This document shows positions 25,794-33,320 of a stretch of 64,000 nt of DNA, in pieces. The translations under genes and the position numbers were made by a program. This stretch comes from JAOPZW01 sp963807305 (lineage in GTDB: Bacteria; Actinomycetota; Thermoleophilia; Solirubrobacterales; Solirubrobacteraceae), in assembly GCA_963807305.1 (NCBI GenBank), contig CAWEBN010000005.1:186001-250000 (forward strand). Reading direction: 5' to 3'. The notes below the pieces were generated by a model. It was not told the DNA's origin, did no database searches, and was given only the letters and a program-made list of their open reading frames with translations. The stretch's first letter is position 1. The number at the start of each line of letters is the position of its first letter.

Positions 25794-26449
25794 GCGCGCA
25801 GAAGCCTCCGCGCCTGCCCGGCGGCGCCCACCGCTACGGGTGGTTCATCGCCATCGTCGGCGTGGCCCTCATCGCCTACGCATCGCTGAACACGCTGCGT
25901 ACCCACAGCGTGGGCTCGGAGGGACTGAAGATCGGCACGAAGGTCCCGCCCTTCGCCGCGCCCCTGGCGCTGGGCACGATCGACGGCGACGTCAACGTCG
26001 CGCGCAAGGCCAACCAGGGCTCGGCAGGCAGACGGCCGGCCTGCTCGGTGCGCGGGCGCCAGATCCTCAACTCATGCGAGCTGGCCGAGGGCGGCCCTTT
26101 CGTGCTCGCCTTCCTGGCCACGCGCGGCACGCAATGCACGCGCGAGCTCGACCGCCTGGCGCGCGTGGGGGCGCGCCATCCGCGCGTGCAGGTGGCCGCC
26201 GTCTCGATCCGGGGCAACCGCGACGACCTGCGCGCGCTCGTGCGCCGCCACGGCTGGGGCTTCCCGGTGGCCTGGGACCGCGACGGCATCCTGGCCAACC
26301 TCTTCGGCGTCGCGGTCTGCCCCCAGCTCACCTACGCGCTGCCCGGCGGCGTGGTGCAGGCCACGAGCGTCGGCGAGCTCGACGACGCCGGGCTCGACCG
26401 GCGCTTCGTCGCGCTCGAGCGCGAGGCGCGAGGGATGACGGCGCCATGA
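25790..26449 (+). CDS. Membrane-anchored thioredoxin-fold (redoxin/TlpA-like) protein without CxxC
   Basis: 219 residues: a membrane helix at ~17-33, then a thioredoxin-like domain at ~48-205 facing outside. Family landmarks are IGTKVPPFAAPLALG (TlpA/AhpC entry) and PFVLAFLATRGTQCTRELDRLARV, where CxxC normally sits. Only the second Cys is present; the first is Gly. So it cannot be a thiol-disulfide oxidoreductase of the normal type. A one-Cys peroxiredoxin-like or purely structural role is possible. Two other Cys (CSVRGRQILNSC) flank an insertion before the active site. GTGA overlap with the exporter and ATGA overlap with the next gene. Confidence 0.75.
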   Translation: MSAQKPPRLPGGAHRYGWFIAIVGVALIAYASLNTLRTHSVGSEGLKIGTKVPPFAAPLALGTIDGDVNVARKANQGSAGRRPACSVRGRQILNSCELAEGGPFVLAFLATRGTQCTRELDRLARVGARHPRVQVAAVSIRGNRDDLRALVRRHGWGFPVAWDRDGILANLFGVAVCPQLTYALPGGVVQATSVGELDDAGLDRRFVALEREARGMTAP

Positions 26450-27111
26450 CCAGCGCGGACCCGGCGCTCGAGGAGGGCTGGGTCGATCGCGAGCTCGCGC
26501 TCGAGTTCCCCGAGTTGCGGCTGGTCTCGGTGGTCGCCCCGGCCCCCGGGCGGCGCACGCCGAGCGTGCTGCGCGAGCGCCTGGCGCTGCTGGCCGACCG
26601 CTTCCACGGTGCTCGTGCGCTGACGCTGCGCCGCGAGCCGGTCCCCCACGCCTATCGCGTCTTCTTTCGCCACGTCGGCCTCGATCCCGACGCGCAGCGC
26701 ACGCCGGTCGAGGCGGCAGCGCTCGACCGCCTCGTGCGCGGCGGCTTCGCCTCGCGCGGGCCGGTGGAGGACGCCCTGCTCGTGGCGGTGGTGGAGACCG
26801 GCGTCCCGGTGTGGGCGCTCGACGATGCCCGGCTGGACGGCCCGCTGGGGCTGCGCGGCGCCCGGGCGGGCGAGCGGCTGGGGGAGGGCGAGTACGCGGC
26901 CGACCTCGTGCCCGGGCGGGTGGTCGTCGCCGACGCCGCCGGCCCGGTCGCAGTGCTCTTCGGCGAGATCGCGCCGAGCCGCCGCCCCGTGCGCGACAGC
27001 ACGCGCCTGCGGCTGTTCGCCATCGCGGTTCCCGGGGTGCCGGCACTGCACGTCGAGGAGGCCGTGTTCGGCTGCGTGGAGGCGCTTTCGGACGCCCGTG
27101 ACGCCCGGTAG
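26446..27111 (+). CDS. B3/B4 tRNA-binding-domain protein
   Basis: 221 residues matching the stand-alone B3/4 domain known from the beta subunit of phenylalanyl-tRNA synthetase. Seen are FFRHVGLDPDAQRTPVEAAALDRLVRGG, then the VVETGVPVWALDDARLDGPLGLR turn, and the C-terminal DSTRLRLFAIAVPGVP. Stand-alone versions are widespread and thought to edit or bind mischarged substrates; no activity can be inferred here. ATGA overlap places it in the operon of the exporter and redoxin-like gene, with no obvious functional link. Confidence 0.85.
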   Translation: MTSADPALEEGWVDRELALEFPELRLVSVVAPAPGRRTPSVLRERLALLADRFHGARALTLRREPVPHAYRVFFRHVGLDPDAQRTPVEAAALDRLVRGGFASRGPVEDALLVAVVETGVPVWALDDARLDGPLGLRGARAGERLGEGEYAADLVPGRVVVADAAGPVAVLFGEIAPSRRPVRDSTRLRLFAIAVPGVPALHVEEAVFGCVEALSDARDAR

Positions 27112-27121
27112 ACTCGCGCCC

Positions 27122-27574
27122 ATGCTCGAGGTCCGCGACGTCCGCGGCATTGGCGATGAGCGCGCCGCGCGCACTCAGCTGCGCGGGCAGATCGCGGCGC
27201 TCGAGGGCCAGCTGTCGGACGCGGTCGTCAGCGCCTTCCCGCACGGCGGGGTTCACAGCGCGGTTCTCGCCCCCGGCGGCCCGCGGGTCCTGACGCTGGG
27301 CGAGCTCGAGCGCATCCGCGACGGGCTCGCCGATCGCCTGGCACAGGCCCGCGCGGTGCTCGAGGAGCGGGGCGAGCGCGAGGAGGCCAGCCGCGTGCTG
27401 CTCGAGCGGATGCTGCTCGAGCCGGGTCGCTACAAGTTCGTGCGTGTCGCCAACCGCGACCTCGGCGAGGGCGGCTGCGGCGTGTGGCACGTGCGCCCGC
27501 GCCTGGGGCTCATCGGCATGCTGATGGGCTGGTGGCAGGTCAAGCTGTCGTCCGGCTGTCCCTTAGCCTCCTGA
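27122..27574 (+). CDS. Conserved small protein of unknown function
   Basis: 150 residues. Mainly helical first half (LRGQIAALEGQLSDAVVSAFP; LGELERIRDGLADRLAQARAVLEERGE), then a compact C-terminal segment with YKFVRVANRDLGEGGCGVWHVRPRLG and a final hydrophobic MLMGWWQVKLSSGCP. I do not recognise a family. TAGACT at 27109-27114, seven bases from the ATG, suggests its own leaderless promoter despite the 10-base gap to the preceding gene. Confidence 0.7.
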   Translation: MLEVRDVRGIGDERAARTQLRGQIAALEGQLSDAVVSAFPHGGVHSAVLAPGGPRVLTLGELERIRDGLADRLAQARAVLEERGEREEASRVLLERMLLEPGRYKFVRVANRDLGEGGCGVWHVRPRLGLIGMLMGWWQVKLSSGCPLAS

Positions 27575-27575
27575 C

Positions 27576-28052
27576 ATGGGTCGTCGTTCTCGGAAGCGCG
27601 GGATAACCGCGCCGGCGCCGCCGCCCGCGGTCGAGCGTCCCCGGCCGCAGCCCGCGGCGCGTGGGCCGCGTGCCCGCATGGCCGATGCTCCCACCGCGCC
27701 GTGGTCGCCCTTCCCGCTCACCGAGCTGGTCATCCTGATCTCGATGGCCCTCATCGTCGGCGGGGTCCTGACCGACGGCGGCCGCCGTGGCGCCCTGCTG
27801 GGCTGCGGCTTCGCGCTCGTCAGCCTCGCCGGGGTGGAGCTCGCGCTCCGCGAGCACTTCGCGGGCTACCGGTCGCACTCGACGCTGCTGGCCGGGGCCT
27901 GCGCGATCGTCGTCGTGGCGCCGCTGTTCCTGTGGACCGATCTGCCGCAGATCCTGCTGCTCGGCGTCGGCATCGGTGTCTTCGTCCTCGTGCTGATGCG
28001 CCTGCGCCGCGCCTTCCGCGCGCGCTCGGGCGGGATGGGGTTCCGCGCATGA
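27576..28052 (+). CDS. Small four-helix membrane protein
   Basis: 158 residues. The first ~45 are basic and Pro/Ala-rich (cytoplasmic); four hydrophobic segments follow at ~48-66, 70-90, 102-118 and 122-140, and the tail is basic. No motif for activity. Its ATG is one base after the stop of the preceding gene, and its stop overlaps the VOC gene start (ATGA). TAGCCT (27564-27569) ends six bases before the start and may act as an internal promoter. Confidence 0.7.
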   Translation: MGRRSRKRGITAPAPPPAVERPRPQPAARGPRARMADAPTAPWSPFPLTELVILISMALIVGGVLTDGGRRGALLGCGFALVSLAGVELALREHFAGYRSHSTLLAGACAIVVVAPLFLWTDLPQILLLGVGIGVFVLVLMRLRRAFRARSGGMGFRA

Positions 28053-28483
28053 CCGAGCTGCCGACACCCGAGCCGCAGCGCATGCGCCTCCTCGGCCTGC
28101 ACCACATCACCATCATCTGCGCCGACCTGCAGCGCACGACGGCCTTCTATCGCGACCTTCTCGGTCTCGCCCTCGTGCGCGAGACGGTCAACGACGACGA
28201 CCCCGACGCGCGCCACTTCTGGTTCGGCGACGGCCATGGGACCGCAGGCACGTTGCTGTCCTTCATGGAGTACCCGCAGATGGAGCCCGGCAAGGTGGGT
28301 GTGGGCTCCGTGCACCACGTGGCCCTGGCGGTCGCCAGCCCCGACGAGCTCGACGCCTGGCGGGACTACCTGCGCTCGAGCTCGGTGGACTGCACCGACG
28401 TGTTCGACCGCGGCGGGCTGCGGTCGATCTACCTGCGCGACCCCGACGGGAACATCGTCGAGATCGCCACGGCCTCGGGCTGA
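28049..28483 (+). CDS. Single-domain VOC family protein (glyoxalase-like)
   Basis: 144 residues: LLGLHHITIICADLQRTTAFYRDLLGLALV opens the VOC fold with the first metal-ligand His, VGSVHHVALAVAS starts the second half with another His, and YLRDPDGNIVEI ends it with the usual Glu. The set of ligands fits a metal-dependent dioxygenase or glyoxalase. It overlaps the preceding membrane-protein gene by four bases and closes the co-directional run that starts at 23151. Confidence 0.88.
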   Translation: MTELPTPEPQRMRLLGLHHITIICADLQRTTAFYRDLLGLALVRETVNDDDPDARHFWFGDGHGTAGTLLSFMEYPQMEPGKVGVGSVHHVALAVASPDELDAWRDYLRSSSVDCTDVFDRGGLRSIYLRDPDGNIVEIATASG

Positions 28484-28532
28484 CCGGCCGCCCCCCACAG
28501 GGGTCGGCCAGCCCGCTGCCGTGGTGCTCCAG

Positions 28533-28919
28533 TCAGGCCACTCCGGCCAAGACCGGCGTCAGACTCTCCACGCGCTCAGGCGCGGAGTGTGATGTACCGC
28601 TCGCTCCCAGCATCTGCGCGAGCGCATGACGCTGACGATCGGTCATCGAGCCGACGGTCTTGTTCTCCGACATGGGGATGCACTGGAGGAACTTGCGGCT
28701 GCGCGTGTGACCCCAACGGCGCTGACTCGTGAGCAGGTCGGAGACGGTCATGCTCTCCGCCTCCCACGGTGCGCCGAGGATCACGGCAGCCGCGGTGATC
28801 TGCCCGATGGCCACGCGGCGCTTGAGCTCCGCGCGGGCGAGCCGAACGGCGTTCGCCCGCTCGAGTGCCTGCATGTGTTGCGGCCCCCGGCCAGGGGACA
28901 TCCTCGCTTCTGCGTTCAT
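28533..28919 (-). CDS. Actinobacterial integration host factor (mIHF)-like DNA-binding protein
   Basis: 128 residues. The core ALERANAVRLARAELKRRVAIGQ ... VSDLLTSQRRWGHTRSRKFLQC ... MTDRQRHALAQML follows the mIHF/sIHF plan: N-terminal helix, helix-two-turns-helix DNA-binding part, and the terminal motif LxDRQRxAL. These proteins bend DNA and affect nucleoid structure. ATG at 28919 is chosen because AGGGAGGA stands before it; a start at 28946 would skip that site. The C-terminal ~22 residues are an extension not found in mIHF. Leader DNA up to 29229 is long for this genome and may carry regulation. Confidence 0.85.
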   Translation of the reverse strand: MNAEARMSPGRGPQHMQALERANAVRLARAELKRRVAIGQITAAAVILGAPWEAESMTVSDLLTSQRRWGHTRSRKFLQCIPMSENKTVGSMTDRQRHALAQMLGASGTSHSAPERVESLTPVLAGVA

Positions 28920-29229
28920 AGATCCTCCCTGCTCCCCCTCCCTCAAGGGGGAACCTGTCCTTGGTTGAACGTGCGCGTGCAGCGCAACGGCAGCGGGGCC
29001 CTCGCGTGAGGTTCACGACCGGCTGGGCCCGATCTCCCGATACCTTCTCGGACCCGGTCTGAAGCTCTCTCCCCGCGGCGTCTGCGCCGACAGCGCGTGA
29101 AGCTACGCCACGAGTTGCGGGTCGGTCAACGCGAGTGTCGGTCCAAGACTCGCAAAGAGCATCCTTTTTCTCGGTCGCTCTGACTTGTGAAAAATCGGAC
29201 AAGCCAGCGGTGCGTAGGAGGCCGCCCGA
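28920..29229 (-). other. 310-bp region without gene, upstream of the IHF-like gene
   Basis: No convincing coding frame. A stem TCCCCC/GGGGGA with 8-base loop (28933-28952) sits just before the ribosome-binding site of the IHF-like gene and could influence its translation. The stretch 29140-29205 is AT-richer than its surroundings (runs of five A or T) and may hold the promoter. The far end carries no clear terminator for the gene at 29230. Confidence 0.5.
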
Positions 29230-30483
29230 TCAGTCGGCGGCGGGCCCCGGAAGCGGGCCGTGCTCGGCCTCGAAGACGGCCTTGACCGAGGCGAAGGCAT
29301 CGAGCGCGCGCTCGAGCGTGGGCGTGTCGTGGGTCGCCATGACGCTCGTGCGCAGCAGCGCGCCGCCCGGCGGGACGGCTGGGTGCAGGGCCGTGTTGAC
29401 GAACACGCCGGCGTCGTAGAGGGCCTTCCAGAGCAGGCCGGCCTTCCAGTCGTCCTCGACCAGGACGGGGACGATCGGGGTGACCAGATCGCCGTGGCGC
29501 ACGACCTTGAAGCCACGCTCGACGAGGCCGTCGCTCCAGAGGCGTGCATTGGACAGGACCTTGGCCATGAGCTCGCGACCCTCGGCCGTGCGCACGATCC
29601 GCAGCGCCGCCTGGGCGGCTCCGACGGCCGCCGGCACCGATGAGGCCGTGAACAGGAAGGCACGGCTCTGGACGCGCAGGAACTCGATGACGTCCGCCGG
29701 CCCGGCCAGGAAGCCGCCGCAGCTGGCCAGCGACTTCGAGAACGTCCCCATGCGCAGGTCGACGCGGTCCTCGACGCCGAAGTGCTCGGCCGCCCCGGCG
29801 CCGCGGTGGCCCAGCACGCCGGCGCCGTGGGCCTCGTCGACCATGAGCCGCGCGCCGAAGCGCTCGCACAGGTCGCAGATCTCGGGCAGCGGCGGGACGT
29901 CGCCCTCCATCGAGAAGACGCCGTCGACCACGACGAGGATGCCGCCGCCGTCGTTGGCGGCGCGCTCGAGCATGCGCTCGAGCTTGTCCATGCGGTTGTG
30001 GCGGAAGGCGCGCAGCTTGGCGCGGCTGAGCAGGCAGCCGTCGAGGATCGACGCGTGGTCGCCGGAGTCGGCGACGACCGTGTCGGTGGGGCCGAGGATC
30101 GTCCCCAGGGTGCCGACGTTGGCCTGGTGGCCGGTGGTGAAGACGATCGCGTCCTCGGTCCCCTGCCAGTCGGCGATCTCCTCTTCGAGCTCGAGGTGCA
30201 GCGCCGTCGTGCCGTTGAGCAGTCGCGAGCCCGTCAGGCCCGTGCCGTAGCGCTCGAGCGCGCTGCGCGCGCCCTGGATGACGCGTTCGTCGCCCGTGAG
30301 CCCCAGGTAGTTGTTGGAGCCGAGCATGATGCGCGCGGCCCCTTCCATCTCGACGACCGGGCGGGCCGGGCCCTCGACGGTGCGGAAGTAGGGGACGATG
30401 TCGGCCTCGCGCGCGGCGCGCAGCAGGGCCACCCGCTCGTTGTCGCGGGCCTTGGCAAAGACGTCGATCGAGGTCTCGGGCAT
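29230..30483 (-). CDS. Alpha-oxoamine synthase, serine palmitoyltransferase-like
   Basis: 417 residues, PLP-dependent enzyme that condenses an amino acid with an acyl-CoA. Seen: GSNNYLGL (55-62), G-T-G-S-R-L-L-N-G (82-91), stacking His143 in GDHAS, DEAHGAG at 216-222 and the PLP lysine K250 in GTFSKSLAS. GTFSKSLAS-x-GGF followed by AGPADVIEFLR is the wording I know from Bacteroidetes-type serine palmitoyltransferases; AONS and KBL have GTFGKA or GTLGKA. So 3-ketosphinganine synthesis is the preferred role, with 8-amino-7-oxononanoate synthase as alternative. No biotin or threonine-degradation gene is near. It is divergent, only 15 bases apart, from a GNAT-type acyltransferase that could act on its product. 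Confidence 0.85.
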   Translation of the reverse strand: MPETSIDVFAKARDNERVALLRAAREADIVPYFRTVEGPARPVVEMEGAARIMLGSNNYLGLTGDERVIQGARSALERYGTGLTGSRLLNGTTALHLELEEEIADWQGTEDAIVFTTGHQANVGTLGTILGPTDTVVADSGDHASILDGCLLSRAKLRAFRHNRMDKLERMLERAANDGGGILVVVDGVFSMEGDVPPLPEICDLCERFGARLMVDEAHGAGVLGHRGAGAAEHFGVEDRVDLRMGTFSKSLASCGGFLAGPADVIEFLRVQSRAFLFTASSVPAAVGAAQAALRIVRTAEGRELMAKVLSNARLWSDGLVERGFKVVRHGDLVTPIVPVLVEDDWKAGLLWKALYDAGVFVNTALHPAVPPGGALLRTSVMATHDTPTLERALDAFASVKAVFEAEHGPLPGPAAD

Positions 30484-30498
30484 GTAGGGTGCGCCGCC

Positions 30499-31623
30499 GT
30501 GTCCGTGGACGTGAGGCCGGTGGAGGGCCGCAAGGAGCTGCGCGAGTTCATCGAGCTCCCGTACCGGCTGCACTCTACCTCGCAGTACTGGATTCCCCCG
30601 CTGCGCATAGAGCGCCGGCTGTTCCTCAGCCGCCGCCAGAACGCCTTCTTCAAGCACGGCGACGCGCAGCTGTTCTGCGCGTGGCGCGACGGGCGCGTGG
30701 TCGGCCGCATCAGCGCCCAGATCGACCGCGCGTTCAACGACTACCAGCAGAACCGGTGGGGGATGTTCGGCTTCCTGGAGTTCGAGGACGACCCCGAGAT
30801 CCTGCCTGCGCTGCTCGCCGGGGCCGAGGCCTGGCTGCGCGCGCGGGGGCGCGACCTGATGATCGGGCCGATGGACTTCGGGATCAACGACGAGAGCGGC
30901 GTGCTCATCGAGGGCTTCGACCGCGAGCCGATGATCAAGCAGCCCTGGCACCCGCCCTACTACGCGGCGCGCTGCGAGCAGGCCGGCCTGGAGAAGGCCA
31001 TGGACCTGTGGATGTGGGAGCTCGACATCGCCGACCGGTCGAAGATCCTGCCGATCGTGTTCGAGCTCGCCGGGCAGGTCGGCCCCAAGCACGGCGTGCA
31101 CATCCGCAAGATGTCGCGCCGCTCGCTGCGGCGCGACATGGACCGCTTCGCCGAGGTCTACAACTCGGCGTGGGCGCAGAACTGGGGCTTTACGCCGTAC
31201 TCCAAGGAGGACCTCGACTACCAGGCCTCCGAGATGCAACTCGTCTTCGACGCCCCGTGGTTCATGGTCGCCGAGAAGGACGGCGAGACGGTGGCGGTGG
31301 CGATCACGATCCCGGACATCAACCAGGTGCTCAAGAAGATGAACGGGCGCATCCTGCCGTTCGGCTGGTGGCACTTTCTGCGCAAGCGCAAGATCATCGA
31401 CCGCTGCCGGGTCGGCTTCTTGGGCGTCAAACCCGAGTACCAGCACACTGGCGTGGCCGCCGCGCTGTACGTCGAGCACTTCGACCTCGCCTCGCGTGGG
31501 CCGGTCACGTGGGGCGAGATGGGCTGGATCCTCGAGACCAACCGCGCCATGAATCGCGGCATGGAGGCCATGAACGGCCGCAAGGTCAAGACCTACCGCG
31601 TCTTCCAGCGAACGCTGGACTAG
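30499..31623 (+). CDS. GNAT-fold acyltransferase of the YghO type, possible ceramide synthase
   Basis: 374 residues. VRPVEGRKELREFIELPYRLHSTSQYWIPPLRIE and GRDLMIGPMDFGINDESGVLIEGFD are hallmarks of a YghO-like protein family annotated as GNAT acetyltransferases. The second GNAT half near residues 200-370 holds VGFLGVKPEYQHTGVAAALYVEHF, with the acetyl-CoA P-loop. In Caulobacter a GNAT-fold protein (CCNA_01212, from memory) makes ceramide by N-acylating the sphingoid base. A role as N-acyltransferase acting after the divergent oxoamine synthase is plausible, not shown. Start GTG at 30499; TAGGGT at 30485-30490 gives a leaderless promoter inside the 15-base gap. Confidence 0.8.
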   Translation: MSVDVRPVEGRKELREFIELPYRLHSTSQYWIPPLRIERRLFLSRRQNAFFKHGDAQLFCAWRDGRVVGRISAQIDRAFNDYQQNRWGMFGFLEFEDDPEILPALLAGAEAWLRARGRDLMIGPMDFGINDESGVLIEGFDREPMIKQPWHPPYYAARCEQAGLEKAMDLWMWELDIADRSKILPIVFELAGQVGPKHGVHIRKMSRRSLRRDMDRFAEVYNSAWAQNWGFTPYSKEDLDYQASEMQLVFDAPWFMVAEKDGETVAVAITIPDINQVLKKMNGRILPFGWWHFLRKRKIIDRCRVGFLGVKPEYQHTGVAAALYVEHFDLASRGPVTWGEMGWILETNRAMNRGMEAMNGRKVKTYRVFQRTLD

Positions 31624-31669
31624 CCGGGTGGCGCTCGCGCTGTCGGCGCCGCGGTTATGATCGCTGCGA

Positions 31670-31966
31670 ATGGACTCAGAGAATGAGCCCGAGGGCATCG
31701 AGGAAGTCGACGCCGTCCCGGTCCTGGCCGACGACGCACGGGCGCTCCAGCGCCCGGACGCCGCCGCCGGCGTCGTCGTGGTCAAGCAGGCCGCGGCCGT
31801 CGCCGCGACGTCCTTCGCCGCCGGTGTGGTCACGGTCGCCGCCGTTCGCGGAGCGCGCGCGGTCCGCGCCCGGCGCCGCACGCGGCGCAAGGCGAACCAG
31901 CTGGCCCCGGTGCTCGCGACGCGGTCGTTCCTGATCGACGTGCACCTGCTCGGCTCACGGGATTAG
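31670..31966 (+). CDS. Small protein with one hydrophobic segment
   Basis: 98 residues: acidic N-terminus, a hydrophobic stretch (AAGVVVVKQAAAVAATSFAAGVVTVAAV) that may be a membrane helix, then a very basic patch (RARRRTRRKANQ) and a short tail. No family known. A textbook TATGAT at 31656-31661 lies eight bases before the ATG, which is the main support for the start and for the gene being expressed as a leaderless mRNA. Confidence 0.65.
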   Translation: MDSENEPEGIEEVDAVPVLADDARALQRPDAAAGVVVVKQAAAVAATSFAAGVVTVAAVRGARAVRARRRTRRKANQLAPVLATRSFLIDVHLLGSRD

Positions 31967-32054
31967 ATCGCCGCCGCTCCCGCCCCCTGCCGCGCGCGAT
32001 TGCTGCACCGCGCTGCACTGAACGGCATCACCGAGGGACGGGAGCCAGCGCCGG

Positions 32055-32141
32055 GCGGGCGCGAACGATTTGCCGAACCGTCCCGGATCAGCCTCGGAAA
32101 CCGAGGCCAACCTGGGAAGGTTCGCGCCCGCGCGGGCGCGA
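32055..32141. repeat. Nested inverted repeats in a convergent intergenic region
   Basis: Within 31967-32197, between two convergent genes, the arms GGGCGCGAAC and GTTCGCGCCC enclose a 7-bp hairpin GCCTCGG-AAA-CCGAGGC. The segment CGAACCgTCCC can pair with GGGAaGGTTCG instead of the outer arm, so two exclusive folds exist. It ends in a perfect 20-bp palindrome (32122-32141). Likely a bidirectional terminator; no T-run is present. No gene is seen in the rest of this 231-bp gap. Confidence 0.6.
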
Positions 32142-32197
32142 GCGCTCGGCGTTATAGCCCTCGGCGTGGGCATCGAGTGCCGCGCGCGCCGTGTCGC

Positions 32198-33205
32198 TCA
32201 CCGCGGCGGCCCGGTCGAGCCGCGCACGACGAGCTCGGCGGGCAGCACCACCGGCCGCCGAGGGCGCCCTCCGCCCATGCGCTCCTCCAGCAATGCGAAG
32301 GCCGTGGCCCCCAGCAGCTCTGCGTCGAGGGCCACGGTGGTCAGCGCCGGCTCGAGCACGCGCGCGAAGTCCATGTCGTCGAAGCCGACGACCGAGAGGT
32401 CGCCGGGGATGCTCAGCCCGCGCTCGCGGGCGGCCAGGTAGAGCCCGGCGGCGACGATGTCGTCGTCGCAGAACACGGCCGTGGGCTGCTCGTCGAGCAG
32501 CGGGCCCGCGGCGTCGCGCGCGTCGTCGATGGTGATCTGGGTCACCGCGCGAGGCAGCGCGGCGGGGTCGAGGCCGGCCGCGCTCAGCACGCGCCGGCGT
32601 GCGTCCTCGCGCAGGTGGAAGGTCGGCGCGTCGAAGTCGGCGGCGAGGTGGCCGATGCGGCGATGGCCGAGCTCGAGCAGATGCTCGAAGGCGGCCGCTG
32701 CGCCCCCCTCGGAGTCGAAGCGCACCGACGAGCGCCCGCGGGCGCGGCTCTCGATGAGGACGACCTGCTCGTCGGCCGCCAGCCCCTCGGGCGGCATCAC
32801 CTCGAAGAGCAGGTAGCCGTCGACGGGGCCGGCGCGCAGCGCCTCGAACGACTGTTCCTCCCAGCGCCGGTCGTTGCCGGTGTCGACCAGCGCCACCGTG
32901 TAGCCGGCCTGCTGTGCGGCGCGCTGGGCGCCGCGCAGGACGCGTGCGAAGAACGGGTTGGTCACGTCGGGCACCAGCAGGGCGACCGCCCGCGAGCTCC
33001 CCAGCCGTAGCGCCTGCGCCGCGACGTTGGGCCGGTAGCCGAGCTCGCGCGCGACGCGGCGGACCTTCTCCTGCGTGGCTGCCGACACCCGCCCGCGGCC
33101 CTTGCCCGAGAAGACGAGCGAGACCGTGGACTGCGACACGCCCGCGCGTCGCGCAACGTCGACGCTCGTCACCCGGGTGTTGGCAGCGGAGGCGATGAGC
33201 GACAT
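32198..33205 (-). CDS. LacI-family transcriptional regulator
   Basis: 335 residues. Headpiece at ~12-60 (TSVDVARRAGVSQSTVSLVFSGKGR, hinge helix VAAQALRLGSSRAVALLV) and a periplasmic-binding-protein core to the end with VGFDDMDFARVLEPALTTV. The ligand is probably a sugar or nucleoside; it cannot be named. The ATG at 33205 gives the normal distance to the HTH; a longer frame from 33289 would add a Cys-rich, unlikely start. It is divergent from a small exported protein, and a strong dyad in the gap most likely is its operator, giving autoregulation and control of that gene. No sugar transporter is adjacent, which is unusual for LacI proteins. Confidence 0.93.
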   Translation of the reverse strand: MSLIASAANTRVTSVDVARRAGVSQSTVSLVFSGKGRGRVSAATQEKVRRVARELGYRPNVAAQALRLGSSRAVALLVPDVTNPFFARVLRGAQRAAQQAGYTVALVDTGNDRRWEEQSFEALRAGPVDGYLLFEVMPPEGLAADEQVVLIESRARGRSSVRFDSEGGAAAAFEHLLELGHRRIGHLAADFDAPTFHLREDARRRVLSAAGLDPAALPRAVTQITIDDARDAAGPLLDEQPTAVFCDDDIVAAGLYLAARERGLSIPGDLSVVGFDDMDFARVLEPALTTVALDAELLGATAFALLEERMGGGRPRRPVVLPAELVVRGSTGPPR

Positions 33206-33276
33206 GCAACCACGCCGGACGGCCCGGTGGGGTGGGAAGCAGCGCCGGCGCGCCGCGTCTTCGTTGTGTGACGAGG

Positions 33277-33305
33277 TTGGGTCAATCATCCGTCATACGT
33301 AGTAT
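33277..33305 (+). promoter_or_regulatory. Promoter of the small exported protein gene
   Basis: TTGGGT (33277-33282), 17-base spacer, TAGTAT (33300-33305). The -10 box ends ten bases before the preferred ATG at 33316, so the mRNA is leaderless or nearly so. The -10 box lies inside the palindrome at 33292-33320. Confidence 0.7.
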
Positions 33306-33320
33306 GCTCATACGTATGAC
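33292..33320. promoter_or_regulatory. LacI-family operator, 10-bp arms with 9-bp spacer
   Basis: GTCATACGTA and TACGTATGAC are exact inverted repeats around GTATGCTCA. Inside are two shorter dyads, CATAC-gta-GTATG (33294-33306) and the perfect TCATACGTATGA (33308-33319), so two adjacent repressor dimers may bind. The site overlaps the -10 box and start codon of 33316 and lies 87 bases from the LacI gene start, suitable for repression of both. Confidence 0.75.

Noticed and set aside
28576..29202. 208-codon minus-strand frame covering the IHF-like gene and its leader
   Set aside because: Different frame from the IHF-like gene, no recognisable fold, lacks a ribosome site.
30484..31890. N-terminal extension of the oxoamine synthase frame on the minus strand
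   Set aside because: It lies antisense to the GNAT gene and has no homology. The enzyme starts normally at 30483.
32055..32141. Possible tRNA because of cloverleaf-like stems
   Set aside because: No TpsiC consensus, no D-arm or anticodon loop of correct size on either strand. Described as inverted repeats instead.
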